A stretch of 64,000 nt of DNA, from contig JARGXX010000099.1 of assembly GCA_030374765.1 (NCBI GenBank), positions 2,170,001-2,234,000 of the forward strand, in the 5' to 3' direction. How positions within the stretch are numbered: the first letter of the stretch is position 1; each line of letters starts with the position of its first letter. The notes under the pieces are model-generated. The model was not told the DNA's origin and made no database searches. It saw only the letters and a list, made by a program, of their open reading frames with translations. The translations under genes were made by a program, and so were the position numbers. Origin of the DNA: Agarophyton chilense (lineage: Eukaryota > Rhodophyta > Florideophyceae > Gracilariales > Gracilariaceae). This document shows, one piece after another, positions 11,101 to 20,081 of this stretch.

Positions 11101-12680
11101 GGCAGATGAGGGAGTTGAACCCCTGCAGAGGGTGAAGAAGGCGAAGATCGCAACAGGGAAGCTGCTCAGGACGCGGGCGAAAATGAGGATGAAGCGAGCA
11201 CGCTTCTCCAAGAACCATACTCCGACGGAAACAAATCTAGCATGCATGAAGCAAATGAAGGCCAAAACGATGGTGGCGTCGCCCACGAGACTGGTGCCAG
11301 TCAGACCAGCGAAGACGCGGGCACCGGGACCGACTGTGGTGGCGAGACAAATGCCAGTGCGGAAACAAGAGGGCATGAAGTTGACAGCACTGCAGGGGCG
11401 TCGTACAGTGGCGATACAGCGGACAAGCCGTCACTGGCAGAGGAAATGGACCAGAAGTACGGAAATAGGGGGAGAAGCGGAATGCGAGCCAGAAAAGAGC
11501 GGACCTACGAGCACCTACACGCTCAAATCGTCGCTGCCGAAGAGAACGTTATTCCGCCCGCATTCGATGCCGCCACCCTAACAAGTGTGGGTGCGCCGCT
11601 CCAGCCGCTCGTCAGCATTATGTTCACGCAGTACGGTGTGAAGAAGGGGCTGCGCATGTTCGGTGAGCGAGGCGACAAAGCGGTGCGCAAGGAGATGCAG
11701 CAACTTCACAACTGCAAGGTGATTATGCCACGGCCTGCCTCGAGCCTCAGCGACGGAGATCGAAATGATGCACTGCAATACCTCATGTTCTTGAAGCAGA
11801 AGCGGGATGGATCGGTCAAGGGGCGGGGATGCGCCGATGGCAGAAAGCAGCGCCAACACATCGCCAAACAGGATGCGTCCTCACCCACCATATCAACGGA
11901 GGCAGTGTTTCTCATCATCGCCATTTCGGCCAAAGAGCGCCGCGACGTCGCAACAGTCGACATCCCTGGAGCGTTCATGCAGGCAGACCTTCAGGGAGAG
12001 CGCATCCTGGTCCGGTTCGAAGGGCGAGTGGCCTAACTTCTGGAGATGATCGACCCCAACTTATACCGGCCGCACGTAGTGGTCGAACGGAACAAGCTGG
12101 TCCTGTATGCAGAGTTGCGAAAGGCCCTCTACGGCATCCTGCAAGCCGCGCACAAGTTCTGGGAGCAGATCATCCAGGACCTGACATCGCTCGGGTATGA
12201 AGTCAATCCATATGACTGGTGCGTTGCCAACCAGGTTATAGACGGGAAACAGCACACCGTCGGGTGGCATGTGGACGATTTTGTCATGACGCACGAGGAC
12301 CCAGTGGTTAATGACAACCTCATAAGCTGGTTCCAGCAAAAATACGGTGGAATGGCTCCTCTCACTGTGCACAGGGGAGAGACGCACGACTATCTCGGCA
12401 TGACACTCGATACTTTCTGGAGGCGCAGGGTCATGAGGTGCGCGATAACGTGGTGTTCTAGGACAACCGCAGCGCAATACTGCTGGAAACAAACGGTAGG
12501 GGTTCCAGCAGCAAACGAACTCGCCACATCAACATCAGGTACTTCTTCATCACTGACCGCGTGCGCTCTGGCGAGCTCTCCATCAAGCACTGCGATACCG
12601 ACGCCATGCTCGGCGATTTCTTCACCAAGCCCCTCCAGGGAGGACAGTTTCGAAAGTTTCGGGACGCGGTTCTGAACACA
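8168..12680 (+). pseudogene. Element D gag-pol coding region (fossil)
   Basis: Coding starts at ATG 8168 (ACAAACATGGAG). In order: a gag-like segment (about 8170-9200), a zinc-knuckle-like CCKCGKRGHHAW block near 9250, a protease-like region (LDSMSSVDVFADN near 9530), and a divergent copia integrase. The integrase acidic residues sit in FDIIYING (about 10190), GDNEFA (about 10360) and an E-containing helix (about 10450). Reverse transcriptase follows (LYGILQAAHKFW near 12130, VDDF near 12275), then a short RNase H tail. Broken in several places; not expected to be autonomous. Confidence 0.75.
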
Positions 12681-12725
12681 AAATGAGGATGGCCGCGTCG
12701 TCAGGACGCCGTGACCACAGGAGCG

Positions 12726-12971
12726 TGTTGCTTATACACGTGTTGGACACACACGTGTAAGGGTCGGGCCTCTGATCGGAGGTTGCACGGCGGACGGCCA
12801 GCAGATACTTAGACATGTAGGCGAAGCACCGACCCGTGAAGGCGATGATAGGATCGACAGATTCGTACAATTATCTAGCTTCTCTTTGTAAAGCTACTCT
12901 GCATTGACAACCCCGACCGAACGTTGCTTCATTGGCACGCAGTCTACCCCTGTCAACCAGTAGTTTCAACA
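12726..12971 (+). repeat. Element D 3' LTR (246 bp)
   Basis: Partner of 7877-8122, followed directly by the target duplication GTAAC at 12972-12976. Preceded by a purine-rich AGGAG-type tract. Only 76 bp separate it from the target duplication of element C. Confidence 0.92.
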
Positions 12972-13052
12972 GTAACCCTTATCCTTTGTGGATTGTGCAA
13001 ACACAAATGAGATTTGTGAGTAGACTTTGTTTCCTGTTTTTCCAGGCGATAC

Positions 13053-13282
13053 TCTTGGAGAGGATACTCAGATCGAAACAAGACAAAGAGAGCTGAGGGC
13101 CATCGTCCATCAATGATGAACTTGCTGCCCTCATCTTTATAGACATAGATAGCACACGAGAGCATATAGAATTACTTTGTATGCTCTCGTAAATAATACA
13201 AATACGAAAAAGGTCAAAACGAACTGTCGTAAACAATACAAATACAAACGTGAACATTAGACGAGATTCAAAGTCACTGAGA
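13053..13282 (-). repeat. Element C 3' LTR
   Basis: In element orientation this is the downstream LTR, directly preceded by a GAGGGGGCG polypurine tract (plus-strand 13283-13291). Its match to 17505-17735 is nearly perfect. Confidence 0.9.
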
Positions 13283-16200
13283 CGCCCCCTCGACCATTAT
13301 GGGAGAAATATGGAGAGCTGTACGATGAGTATTGAGGAGATCACCAATCAGAGACTTTGTAAACATGTCAGCCCGGTTTTCCTCTGATGATACATGTTTG
13401 ATAACAACGACTCCATCGGCCACAGCATCAGTTACATGATGATGCCTTAGTTCAATGTGTCTGACTTTGCGCATGCCGAAATCGGTTTGCGTCCATGAAA
13501 TTGCTCCAAGGTTGTCCTGAAACAGTACAACAGGATATTCAAGAGGAAATCCGAGTTCCTGCATGACGTTCTTCAACCAACTGATTTGTTTGATACACTC
13601 AGAGAAAGCGTAGAACTCAGCCTCAGTCGTGGATAGAGCTGTGGACTTCTGTAGCTTGGAGCTCCAAATGACAGGAATGTCTCCAATAGTGATGACGAAA
13701 CCCCCCCTGGATCGCCGCTTGTCCAAGTCACGACCCCAATCAGCGTCAGACCACGACGTAACCGAGGAAGACGCATTACGAGGTATCTCCAAGCCGAAAT
13801 CCTTAGTACCAATCAAGTACCGAATGACTTTCTTCATGCATTGCCAGTGTTGTGGTAGCGGCTTAGAGGCATACTTGCCCAACATGGAGACAGCTGTAGC
13901 CAAATCAGGGCGCGTGCGTGTGCTCAAAGAAAACAGCCAGCCAAGCACCTCCTTATAGGGAACATTCATCATTTCCAAAGCCTCTGCTTGAGATGGGATT
14001 GTCATAGAATCATAAAGACAGTGTGATTGTGGCAAAGGGTTTGACAATGAAGTGGAGGAGTCCATTCGGGCAACACGGATAATCTTCTCGATAAGTGGGC
14101 GTTGATGAAGAAAGATGCTGTTTGTTTCTTCGGCAATAGAAACACCCAAGTAAAGGTCAGTTTTGCCCAAATCCAATACTTCATAATGTGCGCAGAGCTC
14201 AGATTTCACCCAGGCAGTGCGTTCAGGACGTCCGAAAATGCTGAGGTCATCTACATAAGCCAGGACAATTACGGTATCCGTACCAGTTCCATGTATGAAT
14301 ACACAGGGGGCGGATTGGAGCTTTCGAAATCCAATAGAACAAAGATATTGAGATATGTTCTCGTACCATAGTCGCGGTGCCTCCCTGGTGCCGTAAAGAG
14401 AGTTGACAGGTTTGACGATCCGTCCATCTGCTTCGCTGACATTCGGAATTTGTGGGAGCTTTATCCAGACAGGATTATCAACGGGCATTGAAGCATGTAG
14501 AAAGGCTCCTTTCACATCAATATGCTGGCGATCCCATTGCATAGCGGTAGAAAGAACCATCATAACGCGAAAATTTTCAAAGTTCAACACTGGAGCATAG
14601 AGACTGTCTTTGTCGTCAATCGTCTGAAAATTTCCTCTGGCAACAAGTCTGGCTTTAAACCGTTGTGGTTTACCTTCATGATCGCGCTTGAGGCGGAAGA
14701 TAAACCCAGAGGGGATAGGTTGTTCATGATCCGAAGTGGATTCTTCGTATGTGCCAAGATTACGGATGGTCTCAAATTCAGTTCGGATTGCTTCCGTCCA
14801 GTACTCAGATTCAGGCGATGAAAGAGCCTGACGTAAAGTGGGCTCATCAGACGTACTAATTTCGTCTGGTAGGGCTCGAGCGGTATTCGCCGATTGAGTT
14901 TCAAGGTCGGACAAGTAGCCACCTAAATCAGGGTCATATGTCGACGGTTTTTCTGGATAATGAGTCAGTCCACTGCTGCTGATCGTGGAATGTGGACTGG
15001 CGCATTGATCATCAGCTGTTTCGTCAGGATGGGGCAGTTGCGAAAGGGTGGCAGTGTTGACCACTGTATCATCTTCATCATCACTTGAATCATAAACGTG
15101 TTGGGGGCTGGATGGAGTGTGATCTGATGGAGACAGCATTCCAATTAGTGACAAGCCAGGAAATTGATCCTCAATGAAACGCACATGCTTCGTTGTGAAT
15201 GTGCCTTGACTTGTTAGAATCTTGTACATACCACCTTGCATATGACCAAGATTAATTCCTTCAACAAGACGAGGATGCATCTTCTTGCGACTTGTAGGAT
15301 CTCGTTCAACAAGGGTCCGGCAACCAAATGGGCGAAGATGTTTCACGTCATGAGGTGGTTCTTGAAGTAGATGGGTCAAAGGGATACGATCAGTGCTGCT
15401 GTGAATGTTAACATTTCGACACGAGACTACGTGAAGTAGGGCATTGTTACAGTATGAAAGTAGCAGATGGGCTTGTTCCAGGCATGCGCGTATCGGTCCC
15501 ATGGGAACAGCTATATTACGTTCAGCCAATCCATTTGATGAAGGTGTGTGGGTTGAGGTGGTGCTGATGATAACTCCCTTGCGTTTCAAGGTTTTCTGCG
15601 CTTTGAAGAACTCAGAACCACCATCGGAGTGCAGTGAAAGAACGGTTCGTCGAGATTGGCGTTCGAACCAATTCACAAATTCTATGATAGTGTCTGATGC
15701 TTCCGATTTTCGGACAAGGGCAGCCGCAAACAGGTACCTTGTACATTCATCGACAATTACAATGTAATATGCATGACCGCTTTCCGATTCAGTTCCAACA
15801 AATGTGATATCCGTGTGAAGATGGCCAGGCCTCGTTGCAGATGTTAACGAGCCTCCAAAACTTCGACGGAATTTACCACGGGCACAGGGCAGACAGTCAA
15901 ATGTTGCACTTCCAGTCTGGGGAAGTACTCGTAGTTGGAGTAGCTTCTTGACTTCTGTCTTAGCTGCAGTGTGTCCGAGGCGATTGTGCCACAAAGATAC
16001 GGCTGCAGGAGAAACGTTAAGCTCGGGTTGCTCCTCTGCAGAATCAATGGAAGTATCATCATCCATATCTGTCTCAGAATTGATTAGGCCTGAAATACGA
16101 GCCATCATCGCCGTCATTTGTGGAAATGTGTTAACACTGGTCGGCTCGGAAGGAGTTGAACAGTCAGCAGATATGTAATAAAGCCCATCATGGTGTTTAG

Positions 16201-16549
16201 GAGCACTGCCAATGATACGTAGGTTGTCTTCCAGATCAATGATGAGTGCGGCTTCTGGAAGGAAGAGTACTGCAATTCGTTTGGCTGTCAATGCAGGAAT
16301 CGAAAGGAGACTCATTGCTATGTTGTTAGAAACAAGAGTGTTGCTGAGAGTAACAGATGTGGTGGTCCCTTCATATGACCAGGTAACAGGTCTAGGTCCT
16401 CTTTCAGTGGCGGTGATTTCCGAGTCATCTCCCAGAGCGATCGGGACACAACATTTGTAGCTGCGTGATAAGTGATTTGAAGAGAACGTCAGATGGGTTG
16501 TTGAGCCAGAGTCCAACATCAACAGATTATCCGGAGCACGAGCTGCCAT
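13274..16549 (-). CDS. Element C pol polyprotein (protease, integrase, RT, RNase H)
   Basis: 1,091 residues from ATG 16549. Copia order is visible. The protease motif LDSGSTTHLTF is at about residues 12-22. Integrase has an HHCC zinc finger (WHNRLGHT...CLPCARGKF, about 185-230) and a catalytic block with HSDGGSEFF (about 310). Reverse transcriptase carries YVDDLSIFG (about 770). RNase H carries SDADWGRD and TTEAEFYAFSE (about 950-1000). The length is close to typical copia pol. It lies in the same frame as gag, an arrangement that in some Copia lineages (SIRE type) is expressed by read-through. It would be processed into enzymes acting inside virus-like particles. Confidence 0.9.
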   Translation of the reverse strand: MAARAPDNLLMLDSGSTTHLTFSSNHLSRSYKCCVPIALGDDSEITATERGPRPVTWSYEGTTTSVTLSNTLVSNNIAMSLLSIPALTAKRIAVLFLPEAALIIDLEDNLRIIGSAPKHHDGLYYISADCSTPSEPTSVNTFPQMTAMMARISGLINSETDMDDDTSIDSAEEQPELNVSPAAVSLWHNRLGHTAAKTEVKKLLQLRVLPQTGSATFDCLPCARGKFRRSFGGSLTSATRPGHLHTDITFVGTESESGHAYYIVIVDECTRYLFAAALVRKSEASDTIIEFVNWFERQSRRTVLSLHSDGGSEFFKAQKTLKRKGVIISTTSTHTPSSNGLAERNIAVPMGPIRACLEQAHLLLSYCNNALLHVVSCRNVNIHSSTDRIPLTHLLQEPPHDVKHLRPFGCRTLVERDPTSRKKMHPRLVEGINLGHMQGGMYKILTSQGTFTTKHVRFIEDQFPGLSLIGMLSPSDHTPSSPQHVYDSSDDEDDTVVNTATLSQLPHPDETADDQCASPHSTISSSGLTHYPEKPSTYDPDLGGYLSDLETQSANTARALPDEISTSDEPTLRQALSSPESEYWTEAIRTEFETIRNLGTYEESTSDHEQPIPSGFIFRLKRDHEGKPQRFKARLVARGNFQTIDDKDSLYAPVLNFENFRVMMVLSTAMQWDRQHIDVKGAFLHASMPVDNPVWIKLPQIPNVSEADGRIVKPVNSLYGTREAPRLWYENISQYLCSIGFRKLQSAPCVFIHGTGTDTVIVLAYVDDLSIFGRPERTAWVKSELCAHYEVLDLGKTDLYLGVSIAEETNSIFLHQRPLIEKIIRVARMDSSTSLSNPLPQSHCLYDSMTIPSQAEALEMMNVPYKEVLGWLFSLSTRTRPDLATAVSMLGKYASKPLPQHWQCMKKVIRYLIGTKDFGLEIPRNASSSVTSWSDADWGRDLDKRRSRGGFVITIGDIPVIWSSKLQKSTALSTTEAEFYAFSECIKQISWLKNVMQELGFPLEYPVVLFQDNLGAISWTQTDFGMRKVRHIELRHHHVTDAVADGVVVIKHVSSEENRADMFTKSLIGDLLNTHRTALHISPIMVEGASQ

Positions 16550-16606
16550 GGCTCGTGGACGTGTAACCGCTGCACGGATGCTAGTTCTCCTGGGTTCACC
16601 GTTGTT

Positions 16607-17380
16607 CTATTCATCTTGCTGGTTGGTTCGTTCGCCAGATTGTTGACCCCCGATTTCTCTGGATATCTCCGAATTAAATTTCAACTTGTTCTTAGGATTC
16701 AAAGGATTTAAATAGCAGCGACTTGTGGTGTGATTTTCTTTACTGCATAGTGCACACTTCGGTCTTGCAGCCGCAACTCGTTCAGAACGATGAGTTCCCA
16801 ATGTTCGTACTTCATTCAGTAAACGAGCTGATACAATGTCCCACGTAGTCTGCTCCGTAGAGAGTGTCTTGATCGCTGCACACACTTGATTTAGTTCTGG
16901 AGCAGTAACAGAGGACACCAGAAGGGCGACAGTGAGCTCTTCAGGTAGTTTGGTTTTCATGGAGGCCAACTGTTCAATGAAACTAGCCATTTTGTCAATG
17001 TAGCGACCCATGTTCTGGTTCGTGTCGGAATACCCCATGTTAATTAGTTCGCACATCTTTACAATACGAGACGCAGTTGAGGTGGATGCAAATCGTTCAT
17101 CCAATCTCTTCAACATTTTGCATGGGTTTCCAATATCACTTTGGATAACACGTAAGGCTTCATCAGAAAGAGCGGAGACAATTAAACCACTAGCTTTCTT
17201 CTTATTGAGCTCCCATCCGGCTTTCTTCTCTTCATCGCTACTGAAGGGATTCCGGTTCTGAGTTAAAACTTTTCCAATGCCTTTAGACTGGCAGGCTGCA
17301 TCAATACGAATTCTCCATAGTTTGTAATCATGCTTTTCGTCAAGGGGAAGGATACGAATCTTCCAACCGTCGGACTCCAT
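16607..17380 (-). CDS. Element C gag
   Basis: 257 residues, starting at ATG 17380. A copia gag of the UBN2/retrotran-gag style: an N-terminal KLWRIRIDAACQSKG region, a helical mid-part with LINMGYSDTNQNMGRYIDKM, and a CX2CX4HX4C zinc knuckle (CALCSKENHTTSRC) near residues 212-225. It is the capsid/nucleocapsid precursor of the element. Located between the primer site and pol as expected. Confidence 0.88.
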   Translation of the reverse strand: MESDGWKIRILPLDEKHDYKLWRIRIDAACQSKGIGKVLTQNRNPFSSDEEKKAGWELNKKKASGLIVSALSDEALRVIQSDIGNPCKMLKRLDERFASTSTASRIVKMCELINMGYSDTNQNMGRYIDKMASFIEQLASMKTKLPEELTVALLVSSVTAPELNQVCAAIKTLSTEQTTWDIVSARLLNEVRTLGTHRSERVAAARPKCALCSKENHTTSRCYLNPLNPKNKLKFNSEISREIGGQQSGERTNQQDE

Positions 17381-17490
17381 TGCAAAAGACGAAAGGCGTG
17401 AATTAAGACGAAGCAGTTTCTGATATCAACAAAGTTAATACTACGAAAGGAACAAATCAAGGAGAGAACGAGTTTGCAGGTTGACGAAAT

Positions 17491-17504
17491 CTGGGCCCAT
17501 AACC
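17491..17504 (-). promoter_or_regulatory. Element C primer-binding site of the half-tRNA(iMet) type
   Basis: Plus-strand CTGGGCCCATAACC directly abuts the LTR edge at 17505. This is the anticodon stem-loop sequence of eukaryotic initiator tRNA-Met (loop CCCATAA). The element RNA is therefore complementary to the internal anticodon arm, not to the 3' CCA end. Drosophila copia is known to prime from a 5' half of tRNA(iMet) cut in this arm; the site here fits that mode closely. Confidence 0.75.
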
Positions 17505-17735
17505 TCTTGGAGAGGATACTCAGATGGAAAAAAGACAAAGAGAGCTGAGGGCCATCGTCCATCAATGATGAACTTGCTGCCCTCATCTTTATAGACATAG
17601 ATAGCACACGAGAGCATATAGAATTACTTTGTATGCTCTCGTAAATAATACAAATACAAAAAAAGGTCAAAACGAACTGTCGTAAACAATACAAATACAA
17701 ACGTGAACATTAGACGAGATTCAAAGTCACTGAGA
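17505..17735 (-). repeat. Element C 5' LTR
   Basis: Upstream LTR in element orientation. Followed on the plus strand by target duplication GATAC (17736-17740). Confidence 0.9.
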
Positions 17736-17740
17736 GATAC

Positions 17741-18091
17741 TGACTGCATATTTTTGAAGTGAAGATGCTTAGGCATGTTGCCCAGGTGCGTAGATCGAAA
17801 ATCCGTAGATTGATATCTGAATGTTCGGGGCCGAGACCACGACTTGAAGTCGATACCGGCTCCAGTAAACAGAAGCAGGGCAGGCGACTGACCGTACCTT
17901 TCTTGAGTGCTCGCTCTCCCTCATCCTACGGCACTTTATATTCTATCACAATATGTAATTTGTGGACATATGTAGCGCCAAAGGCAGGTTTTCACAGTAT
18001 ACTAAGTTTACAAATTGGACAGTGCAGCACCAGAAACGAAGAACAACGGATGAAGCAAGGTGTGTGACGGGAAAATGCAATGGTTGCGCAA
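17741..18091. other. Spacer between element C and the first host gene
   Basis: About 350 bp. No gene, repeat or promoter motif that I can support. It probably contains the 3' UTR of the minus-strand gene at 18092-18961. Confidence 0.5.
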
Positions 18092-18961
18092 TCAAAGTCC
18101 AAGGCGAACAGCGGTTCGAAGAACATTCTCCTCGGCGCTGGTGACGTATCTGGCAGCAAACGCTGTGAAAGTCAAGTGCGGGGTATCAGAGGGTATTTGC
18201 AACGCTCGACGATAACGAGGACTGTTGACGGGCATGACGGAACGTGTGCAGCCACCTATCAAACGGCAGTAGGTTTTCATCATCATGACGTCACCGCGAT
18301 ATCGAACCATATGGCCGGCAGTGGCACAGCTTTGAAACGAATCGCATAAAACGCGTGCACTAACATGATTGCGATAGATGAGATGGTTTCGGTCAAGGTG
18401 GGCGAGCGATTTAGCTGCTATGCAAACCTCGGATGAGTCATCTCCTTGGTCACCTGACTCGGCGTTTCCATCTGTGGACAATGAAAGCTTAGCGAGACAA
18501 ATTCCGGAGGGTGAACCAACACATTGACGTCCCGAAGGACATTTGAAGGAGTCGTCACAGAAAACTGATCGAAGGTTTCCCGCTTCTATGTTTTCCCTTA
18601 TGGCATTTAGAGCGGCATTCTGGATATTCGAAATACAGATTCGTTGTTCTTCCCGGTGGCAAACTTCAACGTTGAAACAGTCATCATCGCCATTACACAC
18701 AGGAGATTCGGATTATCCATTAAAGGGGAGACATACGCAGTAAACAGCATTGCGGCCACAACCATCCTTGACAACATCTGAGAAAGTATCTATGTTTTCG
18801 AGTGTGATATCTTTGAAATCAAAGGCAATTTCACGGCATGCTCTTTCACCAACACAGTCTGAATTGGTTCGACAAGGCCCCAGAAATCCCTCCGTGGCTT
18901 GAGACGGAGAGAAAAGCAGTGCCAAGAGAGCGATGGAAAGTGCAACAGAAAAGAAGCTCAT
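18092..18961 (-). pseudogene. Secreted Cys-rich protein gene with one in-frame TAA
   Basis: ATG 18961 opens a signal peptide (residues 1-22, hydrophobic SVALSIALLALLF, cleavage near QATEG). Next comes a Cys-rich segment with Cys 30, 36, 42, 68, 75 and 77 (pattern CRTNSDCVGERAC...CVCLP). An in-frame TAA at plus 18713-18715 is codon 83. The same frame then stays open for 206 codons, with further Cys motifs (VCNGDDDCFNVEVC, CDDSFKCPSGRQC) and a compact C-terminus ending ETAVRLGL-like (TAVRLGL). The Cys spacing recalls Dickkopf-type/EB secreted modules. One stop interrupting continued motif-rich sequence suggests a recent nonsense allele, a sequencing error, or a small intron: a GTATGT donor-like site lies just upstream at codons 76-77. 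Function unknown; extracellular. Confidence 0.6.
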
Positions 18962-20081
18962 GGTGCTGGATCACAGTGGACAGCAGCAGCTGCAGATGCG
19001 AGGGCGGAGCGCTAGAGGAGATGTGGGGCTGGGGAAGGAGGGGATGGTGGGCGGATAACGTGGAGGTTAAATAAGGCGACGACGCGCGTAGCAGTTGTCG
19101 ACAGGACAAGCTCCATCCACATTGGCAGCAATGGTGCGTCGCTGGCGCTGTCAACATCTCTACTTCTGCGGTCAATAGGAGTTGAGCAACAACTCATCGT
19201 ACCAAGAACTAAACCTGCTAGATATCTGCAGCTAGTCTAGCCAGGGTTGGGACCGGGGGCCGCGGGCTACGAATTCGGCGCGTGCCATCGTGAGTTGCAT
19301 CACGTATTCGCCGCTGTCGCCCGAGCTGTACCGGCTAGCTACACGTAACTAGACAACAGTGCATGTACAAACGTAATCTCTACAACACTTTTGGTCTCGT
19401 ACAAGGTCGTACAGTAAGCCTTTGTGCTGAATTTTAGCTATTTTGATCACCTTTTCAACAAATAATCAGCTTCATCAGATTTGTACAACATGAAAGAATA
19501 AAACTGAAGGAATACAATGATGTAGAGTATATAGTTCACTGATTAGTACACTTTAGTAGTATATTAAACAGGCTTTTTCTAGTGCAAAAGCACCAGTTGC
19601 ATGCTGAAACTTCGTTCTGGAGCTGTGTATGAAACAGGAGCACCCTTGAAGAAAAAAAACAATTTCGAGCAGTTGCCCCGGTCCGATAGACACCCTGTGG
19701 GAACTCGCTACATTTGCAGTCGGCTTCACCCCTCCGGTCCGTGGCCGGGCCACACCTCGTGGTCCATGTACTGTTGTTACCTTCGTCCACATGACTGTCC
19801 AGCAAATAGCTGGCAACAAGGCAATCATGCAGCGCAGAGTGTCACCTTGATATGAAACGTGGGAGAGCCAATTGTCATTGTGCCATGTCACATCCGTCGC
19901 ACACGTGTGCCGGCGCGCCAAGCGCAGTGCTCCCTACCACTCGGCGACCGGAGCGAGCACAGCGCTTCATTTCTTCATTCATTGCTTCCACGACGCACGC
20001 AACACGACGCACACAACACGACGCACACACACACATCGCATCGTTCCATCGCCCAGCGTCCACGTCGCCTTCACCACCGCC
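18962..20081. other. Divergent promoter/5' region, no supported gene
   Basis: Lies between the start of the minus-strand Cys-rich gene and the plus-strand transporter gene, so it should hold both promoters. A purine-rich G tract sits near 19010-19050. A short ACGACGCAC(A) simple repeat (about 19990-20035) occupies what is probably the transporter 5' UTR. Frames crossing this region are low-complexity and lack coding character. Confidence 0.45.

Larger units (their letters stand above)
7877..12971 (+). mobile_element. Element D: Ty1/copia LTR retrotransposon, young insertion
   Basis: A 5,095-bp insertion bounded by 246-bp LTRs (TGTTG...CAACA) and an exact 5-bp target duplication GTAAC (7872-7876 and 12972-12976). 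The two LTRs differ at only about two positions (about 99% identity), so it is the youngest element here. The interior encodes gag with a zinc-knuckle-like block, protease-like, integrase and reverse transcriptase parts in copia order. It is broken (about three or four breaks). Its primer site is unusual (see 8122-8137). Confidence 0.9.
13053..17735 (-). mobile_element. Element C: Ty1/copia LTR retrotransposon, looks whole
   Basis: A 4,683-bp minus-strand element with 230-231-bp LTRs, flanked by GATAC on both sides (13048-13052 and 17736-17740). The LTRs differ at about four positions (about 98% identity), so the insertion is recent. A long gag and a long pol frame are both open. The LTR ends read TCT...AGA rather than TG...CA. 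The position of the polypurine tract (GAGGGGGCG just inside 13283) and of the primer site at 17491-17504 supports these boundaries. No obvious break is seen. Confidence 0.92.
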
